Below are positions 1 through 5,002 of a stretch of DNA of 5,002 bases, piece after piece; the stretch's first letter is position 1, and each line of letters opens with the position of its first letter. Position numbers and translations under genes: made by a program. The notes beneath the pieces are model-generated. The model worked only from the letters and a program-made list of their open reading frames with translations, had not been told where the DNA came from and searched no databases. Location of the stretch: assembly GCA_030597485.1 (NCBI GenBank), contig JAUVRU010000219.1:1-5002 (forward strand), given 5' to 3'. This stretch comes from Anaerolineae bacterium. Lineage in GTDB: Bacteria; Chloroflexota; Anaerolineae; 4572-78; NAK82.

Positions 1-189
1 CCTTGCCTAGATCGTCTTCAGGCAGGCGACGCAGTCCACCGGCACACCAAAGTTAACCAGCGACACCGCTACGTTGGCCTCGCCGCCGCCGTAGATCACG
101 TCAAGCGAGCCAGCTCGTCCAAACCGCAGAAACCCCGGCGGCGACAGGCGCATTATGATCTCACCGAAAGTCACTACTCTCTTGGCTAT
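1..189 (-). pseudogene. kdgK: 2-keto-3-deoxygluconate kinase (PfkB family), 5' end only, apparently broken
   Basis: This is the N-terminal part of a ribokinase/PfkB sugar kinase of the type that phosphorylates 2-keto-3-deoxygluconate in the cytoplasm to feed the KDPG aldolase step. Read leftwards from 189, it gives VVTFGEIIMRLSPPGF, then the substrate-binding YGGGEANVAVSL segment and VNFGVPVDCV, which match the family in order and spacing. Two lesions are visible. The codon expected to be the start, AAGAGAGTAGTG-proximal and 9 bases after a CAGGAG Shine-Dalgarno (204-199), is ATA (189-187) rather than ATG. Further on, the frame runs into TAG at 9-7, while the expected RLPEDDLGK segment is encoded in another frame from base 28, so one base (or four) seems missing near 28-30. 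The only conventional start left is GTG at 174-172, which lacks a good ribosome site. The gene lies 79 bases after the reductase. The family call is firm. Whether this is a true pseudogene or sequence error is open, and the rest of the gene lies outside the window. Confidence 0.8.
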
Positions 190-198
190 GGGTGATAA

Positions 199-204
199 CT
201 CCTG
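199..204 (-). promoter_or_regulatory. Shine-Dalgarno of the kinase remnant
   Basis: CAGGAG on the minus strand lies 9 bases upstream of the ATA triplet at 189-187. Its position marks 189 as the ancestral start, which supports the view that an ATG has mutated to ATA. Confidence 0.5.
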
Positions 205-268
205 CGATACATCCGAAGTGTCGCTTTGTTACCGGTCGTACCTAGCTCAGGAGCGAGGACATGGTCTT

Positions 269-1279
269 TCATTGTGCATCTCGCTTCCGAGTGTATCTGT
301 CAATAAAGTTATAGGGGGAGGGGAGTGAGATATGGCTAGCGGCATTGAGTTTGGCCAGCTCGTCGACTGACAGGGCCCATCCCACGCTACCCAAGTTGTC
401 TTCCAGTTGTGCCGGCGTGCGGGCGCCTAGAATGGGTGCAGTGACGCCCGGCTGCTGCAGCAGCCAGTTAAGAGCTATCTGGGCCGGCGTTTTGCCAAGC
501 GACTCGCTGATCTCAATCAGGGCATCTATTATCGACCAGGTTCGCTCGCTCTCGCGCTGTTCCGGCAGATCATCCCAGCGATCCGCTCGGCCCACGCGGC
601 TGCCAGGCGGGGGCGGCTGCCCCCGTCGGTACTTGCCAGTCAGCCAGCCCCCTGCCAGGGGCGACCAGCAGATGACTCCGATTCCCTCAGAGCGACAGAG
701 GGGCAGCAGCTCCCACTCCGTACTCCGCACCAACAGGCTGTACTCCGGCTGCAAGCAGTCAAAGCGCACCCAGCCCTGCATCTCGCTGAGCATTATTGCT
801 CGGGTCAACTGGGAAGCGGTGTAGTTTGATGCTCCGATGTAGCGGACCTTTCCCACACGAACCAGATCATCCAACGCCCGTAGCGTCTCGTCCAGGGGCG
901 TGGAGGCGTCCCAGCAATGCGTCTGATATAGATCTATGTATTCGGTCTGCAAGCGGCGGAGGCTGGCATCAATCTGTTCGAAGATGTGTTTTCGGGTCAA
1001 ACCGGTATCGTTGGGCCCTTGTCCGACCGGGAAAAAGACCTTGCTGGTGATAACAAGATGAGAACGGTTGCCACGGCTCTTGAGCCAGTTACCCAGCATA
1101 GTCTCCGACTGACCCTCATTGTAGATGTTGGAGGTGTCGAAGAAATTGCCCCCGGCGTTGACAAACCGATCAGCCAGAGTATGCGCCGTAGTTTCATCAG
1201 CACCCCAGCCGAAGGTCTGCGTCCCCAGACAGAGTTCCGCAACCTTCAGTCCAGTTCTTCCCATAAAGCGGTATTCCAT
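269..1279 (-). CDS. aldo/keto reductase, NADP(H)-dependent
   Basis: This is a 336-residue aldo/keto reductase, a full-length (alpha/beta)8 barrel that reduces a carbonyl (sugar, sugar acid or aldehyde) with NADPH in the cytoplasm. The catalytic tetrad is complete: Asp48 and Tyr53 in FDTSNIY, Lys80 in ITSK, and His121 in YQTH. Other family hallmarks are the N-terminal LGTQTFG, GASNY at 149-153, QPEYSLL at 177-183, WSPLAGGWLTGKY at 205-217, and the nucleotide-phosphate-binding segment GARTPAQLEDN near 285-295. The ATG start is set by a strong GGAGGA five bases upstream (1285-1290). The gene follows the IclR regulator by 57 bases and precedes the kinase by 79, all on the same strand, so a shared transcript is likely. 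The neighbours suggest a role in uronate or sugar-acid metabolism, but the substrate cannot be read from the sequence. The family resembles YghZ/IolS-type reductases. The reading frame shows no damage. Confidence 0.95.
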   Translation of the reverse strand: MEYRFMGRTGLKVAELCLGTQTFGWGADETTAHTLADRFVNAGGNFFDTSNIYNEGQSETMLGNWLKSRGNRSHLVITSKVFFPVGQGPNDTGLTRKHIFEQIDASLRRLQTEYIDLYQTHCWDASTPLDETLRALDDLVRVGKVRYIGASNYTASQLTRAIMLSEMQGWVRFDCLQPEYSLLVRSTEWELLPLCRSEGIGVICWSPLAGGWLTGKYRRGQPPPPGSRVGRADRWDDLPEQRESERTWSIIDALIEISESLGKTPAQIALNWLLQQPGVTAPILGARTPAQLEDNLGSVGWALSVDELAKLNAASHISLPSPYNFIDRYTRKRDAQ

Positions 1280-1336
1280 CTTTCTCCTCCGGCATCAACC
1301 GCTATAATGGTTTAGAGCATCCTTTTCCCTAGATTG

Positions 1337-2143
1337 TCAGAGATCTTGAGCCAAGGAGTAGCCGAGAGCCTGTGAGATACGCTGCGCGGTTTCGACAACC
1401 TGCATCGCCATAGAACTGCCAATCAAGGGAACGGGCATGCGGTTGGCTGGGCCAGAAATGCTGATGGCGGCGATGCCTCCGCCAGTCCTACCATGAATTG
1501 GCGCGGCCACACATCGAACACTGGTCTCAAATTCACCGTTGTCAACAGCATAACCCCGCGAGCAGGTTTCGCCCAGCTCTCGTAGGAAAGCATCTTCGTC
1601 GGTGATTGTGGCGTCTGTTAGGGATTTCAAGCCATCCATGCGAATCCATCGACTGACCTCGTCGTCAGGCCGGAAAGCCGCCATCGCCTTGCCCAAAGCA
1701 GTACAGTGCATAGGAGCAGTACTTCCGACCCGCGACATCATTGGTCCGACAGCCTGTTGAGTAGGGATCTTTTCCAGATAGACCACTCGCAGGTCATCGT
1801 CAAGTACAGCCAAATGGATCGTTTCATTGGCTTGATCGCGCAACTGTACCAGAAAGGGGCGGGCTTGTTGCGTCAGGTCTAATCTCTCTTCGACCAAGGC
1901 ACCAAAACGGAGCATTTTCAGCCCTAGCCAGTAGCCTTGATCTGTCTCGGTCAGATATTGGCACTGGAGCAAATTGACAATGACACGGAAAGCCGTTGAC
2001 TTGGGCAGCTGGGTATGAGCACAGATTTGTTCCAATCTGAGTGGGGTACGCGACTCGAGCAGAGCATCAAGTACCTTCATGCCCCGCTGTAGGGCTTGGG
2101 TCGAGTAGTTGCGCTTGGAGGACTGGTTGGTTTCTTGTTTCAC
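1337..2143 (-). CDS. IclR-family transcriptional regulator (KdgR-like by context)
   Basis: This 268-residue protein has the standard two-domain IclR layout. An N-terminal winged helix-turn-helix spans about residues 14-80; its helix-turn-helix core is LEQICAHTQLPKSTAFRVI at 37-55, followed by the wing YLTETDQGYWLGLKML. A C-terminal GAF-like effector domain spans about 85-262, with the conserved TALGKA at 148-153, RGYAVDNGEFE at 196-206, VRCVAAPI at 209-216 and ISISGP at 227-232. The start is GTG, with an AAGG Shine-Dalgarno nine bases upstream. The gene leads a minus-strand unit with an aldo/keto reductase and a KDG kinase. IclR members such as KdgR bind ketodeoxygluconate and repress pectin and uronate genes, so a KDG-responsive repressor is a reasonable inference but not proven. 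An exact consensus promoter and an inverted repeat with a KdgR-type core lie immediately upstream and overlap the start, pointing to autoregulation. Confidence 0.95.
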   Translation of the reverse strand: MKQETNQSSKRNYSTQALQRGMKVLDALLESRTPLRLEQICAHTQLPKSTAFRVIVNLLQCQYLTETDQGYWLGLKMLRFGALVEERLDLTQQARPFLVQLRDQANETIHLAVLDDDLRVVYLEKIPTQQAVGPMMSRVGSTAPMHCTALGKAMAAFRPDDEVSRWIRMDGLKSLTDATITDEDAFLRELGETCSRGYAVDNGEFETSVRCVAAPIHGRTGGGIAAISISGPANRMPVPLIGSSMAMQVVETAQRISQALGYSLAQDL

Positions 2144-2162
2144 TGAATGAAACCTTGGTTTC
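2129..2162. promoter_or_regulatory. probable IclR/KdgR-type operator, cluster of GTTTC/GAAAC half-sites
   Basis: GAAACC (2149-2154) and GGTTTC (2157-2162) form a perfect 6-base inverted repeat around TT, giving the core GAAA-N6-TTTC that characterises KdgR boxes in enterobacteria. The flank ATGAAA also agrees with that box on one side. A second, overlapping palindrome, GTTTCA (2137-2142) and TGAAAC (2148-2153) with a 5-base centre, covers the GTG start. A further GGTTTC lies at 2129-2134. The cluster sits just downstream of the -10 box, where a bound repressor would block transcription. The repeats are seen in the sequence; binding by the adjacent regulator is inferred. Confidence 0.55.
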
Positions 2163-2175
2163 GCTTCCCTGTATT

Positions 2176-2204
2176 ATTATACCACCCTTCTGGCTATCTG
2201 TCAA
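2176..2204 (-). promoter_or_regulatory. perfect sigma-70 promoter of the iclR gene and its operon
   Basis: On the minus strand the -35 hexamer is TTGACA (2204-2199), the spacer is exactly 17 bases, and the -10 hexamer is TATAAT (2181-2176). Transcription would start near 2169, giving a leader of about 26 bases before the GTG at 2143. The full match to consensus predicts a strong promoter that needs a repressor. The -35 box touches the edge of the transposase remnant. Confidence 0.85.
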
Positions 2205-2402
2205 TGGAATCGGCGTTATTGCCCTCAGATTGACCATACCTATCGCTTTGGTCAGAAAGATGGCCTGGGTGTCGAGGGTATGCGGGTGCGCACCTTGGAG
2301 CGCTTGCATCGTATCTTCGTCTTGGTCTTGCTGGCAACGCTGTCTGTATACCATATCGCTCACGCCTGACCCCATCATGTGCTCATCTGGCTTCGTCGCT
2401 TG
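2205..2402 (+). pseudogene. C-terminal remnant of a DDE (IS4-like) transposase, with in-frame stop
   Basis: Read in the frame of base 2205, the DNA gives IDHTYRFGQKDGL, then VEGMRVRTLERLHRI, a hydrophobic stretch ending VYHIAHA, a TGA stop (2367-2369), and in the same frame VLIWLRRL. This order matches the end of IS4-like DDE transposases: the Y..RW.IEH.FRF motif carrying the last catalytic acid, then the R-RTLER helix, a hydrophobic helix and a W-LRRL segment. Only the last 65 or so codons survive. The 5' part is gone, the frame holds a stop, and no terminal inverted repeat is evident. The exact IS family is uncertain. It abuts the IstB remnant on the right. Confidence 0.7.
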
Positions 2403-2415
2403 CATAATGCGACCC

Positions 2416-2553
2416 ATGCCGACCACCGACCTGGTGGCCACTCAGGTCCCTGTCGAAGACTGGCACGCCCGGTTTCTCGATCCGACCATCTCCGACGCCG
2501 TCCTGGCCCGCCTGGTCCACACTGCCCACCGGCTGCAACTCAGGGGAGATCCC
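2416..2553 (+). pseudogene. istB: C-terminal remnant of an IS21-family IstB ATPase
   Basis: In the frame of base 2416 the translation runs DLVATQVPVEDWHARF, LDPTISDAVLARLVH, then TAHRLQLRGDP. This is the end of IstB, the AAA+ helper ATPase of IS21 elements, whose C-terminus normally reads like T-SQLPV-WHE, DPT-ADAILDRLVHNAHRI-L-G. About 45 codons remain. The upstream ATPase core (Walker motifs) and the partner transposase IstA are absent, and the natural stop after the final basic residues is lost, the frame continuing into unrelated sequence until 2649. A free ATG at 2416 has no ribosome site, so I do not regard this as an expressed gene. Confidence 0.8.
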
Positions 2554-2568
2554 CAGCTCCGTCCCCCC

Positions 2569-2598
2569 TTGCCCATACCGCCCACTTGGTTGTATAAT
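2569..2598 (+). promoter_or_regulatory. likely promoter of the DUF4013 gene
   Basis: A perfect TATAAT (2593-2598) follows TTGCCC (2569-2574) with an 18-base spacer. Transcription would begin near 2605, leaving a leader of about 119 bases before the ATG at 2724. The -35 box is only a partial match (4 of 6), so the call rests mainly on the -10 box. It lies just after the IstB remnant. The leader (2605-2723) holds only a weak inverted repeat, TCCTG/CAGGA, around 2666-2683, and two purine-rich ribosome-site motifs. Confidence 0.55.
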
Positions 2599-2723
2599 GC
2601 CTATGCTAGCGCTGCTTCGGTCAAGTGTACGGTGAAACTAGGTCTGTGAAAGGAAACTGCGTAACTCCTGTCCAGTATCAGGACGAAAAGCCAGGAGGAG
2701 TATCGTGGAACGGAGGAATAGCC

Positions 2724-3503
2724 ATGTCAGAGGAAACCGCCACTACCCGGCTTCAATCACTGCTCAGGTTCCCGTTTCAGGGGGCCGACTGGAGTAGCCG
2801 CTTCATCATCGGGACAGGCCTTACGTTGGCTGCCTACGTCATACCGATTGTGCCGATCATCTTCGTCTATGGATATGTGCTGCGGGTCATGCGGCAGGCG
2901 ACAGAAGGAGAGGAACTGACCCTGCCCGCCTGGACCGACTGGGGACAGCTGTTCGTGGATGGCTTGCGGGTGGCACTCGTTGGCCTGGTCTACCTTCTGC
3001 CGGGCGTGCTTGTCTTGGTGGGCGGCTGGATGCTCTACTTCGTCAGCAGTTTTGCCTTCCCCCTGATGATGGGCGTTGTTGGACAGGACACCGGGGGCGC
3101 AGCGCTGGTTTTCGTCCTGGCAATGATGGGTCTCTTCGGCAGCATGGCGGTCTTGATGCTCTCGATGGCATTCGGCTTCTTCCTCGTGATCCTGGCATTC
3201 ATCCCCCTTCCGGCAGCCGTGGCCCACTTCACCGCCAGCGACGAGGGCGCAGCCGCTTTTCGACCGCGCCAGTGGTGGCCGATCCTGCGCGCAAACGTGG
3301 TCGGCTACTTCGCCGCCTGGGTGGTAATGCTCGGCCTGGCATCTCTTGCCGCCATCGCCCTGAATCTCGCCTACTACACCATTGTCCTCTGCTGCCTGGC
3401 CCCCTTCCTGGCCGCACCGCTCAGCCTTTACGTGCTGCTGGTGAGTGCTGCCCTGTTCGGCCAGACGTACCGGGAGGGTTCGCAGATGGTGACTTCCTCC
3501 TGA
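2724..3503 (+). CDS. DUF4013 polytopic membrane protein
   Basis: This is a 259-residue integral membrane protein of unknown function. The recognisable DUF4013 signature spans about residues 18-85: a first hydrophobic segment (26-50), then GYVLRVMRQATEGEE, LPAWTDWG and LFVDGLRV, a charged amphipathic stretch typical of the family. Further hydrophobic segments lie at about 82-110, 124-166 (probably two passes), 188-215 and 218-246, suggesting about six passes. There is no cleavable signal peptide. The ATG at 2724 is chosen because GGAGGA lies six bases before it (2712-2717) and the product then starts with a short hydrophilic tail. An in-frame ATG at 2625 would add 33 residues unlike the family and has no comparable ribosome site. 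The gene sits between IS debris and mutS, each with its own promoter, so context gives no functional clue. Confidence 0.9.
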   Translation: MSEETATTRLQSLLRFPFQGADWSSRFIIGTGLTLAAYVIPIVPIIFVYGYVLRVMRQATEGEELTLPAWTDWGQLFVDGLRVALVGLVYLLPGVLVLVGGWMLYFVSSFAFPLMMGVVGQDTGGAALVFVLAMMGLFGSMAVLMLSMAFGFFLVILAFIPLPAAVAHFTASDEGAAAFRPRQWWPILRANVVGYFAAWVVMLGLASLAAIALNLAYYTIVLCCLAPFLAAPLSLYVLLVSAALFGQTYREGSQMVTSS

Positions 3504-3536
3504 CCACGCTTACCTCGAAAGACAGAATGCCTCGCT

Positions 3537-3565
3537 TTGACCAATCATCTCCTTTCCAATAGAAT
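3537..3565 (+). promoter_or_regulatory. likely mutS promoter
   Basis: TTGACC (3537-3542), a 17-base spacer and TAGAAT (3560-3565) match the sigma-70 boxes at five of six positions each, with ideal spacing. Transcription would start near 3572. The boxes lie in the 111-base gap after the DUF4013 stop, so mutS need not depend on read-through. The predicted start point also argues against the in-frame ATGs at 3564 and 3570 as translation starts. Confidence 0.65.
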
Positions 3566-3605
3566 GGGGATGGATACGCCGCGCGACATGACGCGTGCGC
3601 TACCT

Positions 3606-3610
3606 GGAGG
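3606..3610 (+). promoter_or_regulatory. Shine-Dalgarno that decides the mutS start
   Basis: GGAGG lies four bases before GTG 3615. None of the other in-frame starts (ATG 3564, 3570, 3588, 3627) has a purine-rich motif at a usable distance, so this site favours the protein beginning (M)TTPMRRQYL. Confidence 0.6.
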
Positions 3611-3614
3611 CCCT

Positions 3615-5002
3615 GTGACCACGCCAATGCGTCGTCAATACCTGCAGATCAAGAAGCAGTACCCTGACGCCATTGTCTTCTTCCGCCTGGGCGACTTCTA
3701 TGAAACCTTTGACGAGGACGCCGAGATCGTTGCCGCCGTTTGCGATATTGCGCTCACATCGCGCCCAATTGGCAAGAACCAGCGCGTGCCACTGGCCGGT
3801 GTCCCCTATCACTCCGCCGATTCCTACATCGCTCGCCTTGTTGGGACCGGGCACAAGGTAGCCATCGTCGAGCAGGTGGGAGGTGGTCTGTCGAGCCACC
3901 TGAGAAGCGGGATGAGTCGAGGCGGGGGAGAGAAAAGCACCAATGATGCATCACCCGGGATCGTCCATCGCGAGGTGGCGCGCGTCGTTACCCCCGGCAC
4001 AGTGGTCGAACCTGCGTTGCTGGACGAGCGTCGCAATCGCTACCTGACCGCACTGGTCATCGAGCAGGCTGTGGTCGGCCTGGCCTACGCGGATGTGTCA
4101 ACCGGTGAGTTTGCCGCCACCCAGTTCTCGGGCCGGGAGCCACTTGCCAGCGCATTGGAGGAACTGGTCCGATTGCAGCCAGCTGAGATACTGCTGGGCA
4201 AACGGGATGCGAATGACCATCCTGTTGATGCTCTTGGCTCAGGCTCCGTCACTGTCACTCCCTACGACGACTGGCACTTCGATCTGGAAACAGCGAACCA
4301 GGCCCTTCTCGATCAGTTTCAGGTGGCAACACTGGATGGCTTCGGGATGGACGGAAAGACATTGGCCACACGGGCTGCAGGGGCTGTCATCCAGTACCTT
4401 GCTGAGACCCAAAAGGGCGCTCTGGACCACTTTGATCGCGTGGTCAGCTACTCAACCGACAGCTTCATGGCTCTGGACGCGTCCACTCGCCGCCATCTGG
4501 AACTGACACAGACCCTGCGCAGCGGCTCAGTGAAAGGCTCCCTGCTGGGCGTGCTTGATCTTACCGTGACCCCTATGGGGGCCCGTTTGCTCCGCAATTG
4601 GCTGCACCAACCCCTGCTGAACGTGGACGCCGTCAACCGGCGTCTTGATGCTGTGGAGACCCTGGTTCAGAATGCCGCTACCCGCACGGCATTGCGTGCC
4701 GATCTGAAAGAAGTGACCGACCTGGAACGTCTTGCCAATCGAGTGCTGCAGGGCATAAGCCGGCCGAGGGAACTGCTGGCGCTGGGGAATAGCCTTTGTG
4801 CCATCCCCAACCTGCTGGATGCGTTGTCAGACATAACAGACGACCATACTGAGGGCCAGGTGCAATCTGCCGTATCTGTGCTGAATGAAATCCAGGCAAC
4901 ACTGGACCCATGCCCGGAGGTGGGAGACTTGATCGCCCAGGCCATCGCTGACGACCCGCCGCCAGTATCCACGTCGCCAGGTGTCATCCGCCGCGGGTTC
5001 TC
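3615..5002 (+). CDS. mutS: DNA mismatch repair protein MutS, N-terminal part (continues beyond window)
   Basis: MutS scans DNA as a clamp-like dimer, binds mispaired bases and starts methyl- or nick-directed repair with MutL. About 462 codons are present, open to the window edge; complete bacterial MutS proteins are about 850-900 residues. The mismatch-binding domain (about 1-125) begins MRRQYLQIKKQYPDA and carries the diagnostic Phe-x-Glu wedge, Phe28-Tyr29-Glu30 in RLGDFYETF, then LTSR, PLAGVPYHS and KVAIVEQ. The connector domain starts near HREVARVVTPGT (118-129), and ADVSTGEF follows. The core (lever) domain is entered around LDASTRRHLEL, GSLLGVLDLTVTPMGARLLRNWL and DLERLANRV. The ATPase domain lies outside the window. 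GTG at 3615 is preferred: GGAGG lies four bases upstream (3606-3610). An in-frame ATG at 3588 lacks such a site. Residues 88-115 form an unusually long Gly/Ser-rich loop. Confidence 0.95.
   Translation, partial: MTTPMRRQYLQIKKQYPDAIVFFRLGDFYETFDEDAEIVAAVCDIALTSRPIGKNQRVPLAGVPYHSADSYIARLVGTGHKVAIVEQVGGGLSSHLRSGMSRGGGEKSTNDASPGIVHREVARVVTPGTVVEPALLDERRNRYLTALVIEQAVVGLAYADVSTGEFAATQFSGREPLASALEELVRLQPAEILLGKRDANDHPVDALGSGSVTVTPYDDWHFDLETANQALLDQFQVATLDGFGMDGKTLATRAAGAVIQYLAETQKGALDHFDRVVSYSTDSFMALDASTRRHLELTQTLRSGSVKGSLLGVLDLTVTPMGARLLRNWLHQPLLNVDAVNRRLDAVETLVQNAATRTALRADLKEVTDLERLANRVLQGISRPRELLALGNSLCAIPNLLDALSDITDDHTEGQVQSAVSVLNEIQATLDPCPEVGDLIAQAIADDPPPVSTSPGVIRRGF

Noticed and set aside
1304..1309. 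TATAAT on the plus strand between the regulator and reductase genes
   Set aside because: No -35 box at suitable distance and no plus-strand gene downstream.
345..1315. Several open frames on the plus strand across this stretch
   Set aside because: They lie opposite the aldo/keto reductase, whose complete catalytic tetrad and full length make it the real gene. Their translations are low-complexity and match no family.
1280..1336. Possible terminator between the regulator and reductase genes
   Set aside because: No GC-rich stem followed by a T-run is visible on the minus strand, so read-through is more likely.
1311..1340. Possible internal promoter for the reductase, CTGACA-N18-TCTAAA on the minus strand
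   Set aside because: The -10 match is poor (4 of 6) and the site overlaps the regulator's stop codon. The strong upstream promoter explains expression without it.
2067..2441. A 124-codon minus-strand frame reaching from the IS remnants into the IclR gene
   Set aside because: It reads antisense through the transposase remnant and then in the wrong frame of the regulator, with no family resemblance.
2041..2649. A 202-codon open frame on the plus strand
   Set aside because: Its first third is antisense to the IclR gene. Only the part from about 2416 to 2553 has meaning, as the IstB remnant. The whole is a chance chimera without a ribosome site.
2625..2723. Upstream in-frame ATG that would lengthen the DUF4013 protein by 33 residues
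   Set aside because: It has no good ribosome site, whereas ATG 2724 has GGAGGA at six bases, and the extra residues are unlike the family's N-terminus.
1..5002. CRISPR array, tRNA, rRNA, riboswitch, phage or defence genes
   Set aside because: No regularly spaced repeats, cloverleaf signatures or recognisable system genes were found on either strand.

Overview
The window holds part of an ordinary bacterial chromosome, moderately GC-rich. A Chloroflexota (Anaerolineae-like) origin is my best guess, from the style of the MutS, DUF4013 and sugar-kinase proteins and from the type of transposase debris. No marker gene settles this.

The left half (1-2143) reads on the minus strand as a small sugar-acid catabolic unit: an IclR-family regulator (2143-1337), an intact aldo/keto reductase (1279-269), and the 5' end of a PfkB-family 2-keto-3-deoxygluconate kinase (189 to the window edge). 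The gaps are 57 and 79 bases and show no obvious terminator, so co-transcription is likely. The regulator is preceded by an exact consensus sigma-70 promoter (TTGACA, 17 bases, TATAAT). A GAAACC/GGTTTC inverted repeat sits between that promoter and the start codon. Its GAAA-N6-TTTC core is the one known for KdgR, the IclR-family repressor of pectin/ketodeoxygluconate genes, so autorepression and local control of a KDG pathway is a coherent model. The kinase appears damaged: its expected start codon reads ATA, and a frameshift precedes its conserved RLPEDDLGK segment.

The centre (about 2205-2553) is an insertion-sequence graveyard. The C-terminal end of a DDE (IS4-like) transposase with an in-frame stop abuts the C-terminal end of an IS21-type IstB ATPase. 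Neither element retains ends that I can see.

The right half (2554-5002) reads on the plus strand, diverging from the catabolic unit. A likely promoter at 2569-2598 drives a DUF4013 polytopic membrane protein (2724-3503). A second good promoter (3537-3565) then drives mutS, whose first 462 or so codons lie in the window. MutS carries an extra glycine/serine-rich loop of about 19 residues between its mismatch-binding and connector domains.

I see no CRISPR array, tRNA, rRNA, phage module or defence system. The points of most interest are the regulatory architecture of the IclR gene, the kinase lesions and the stacked IS remnants.
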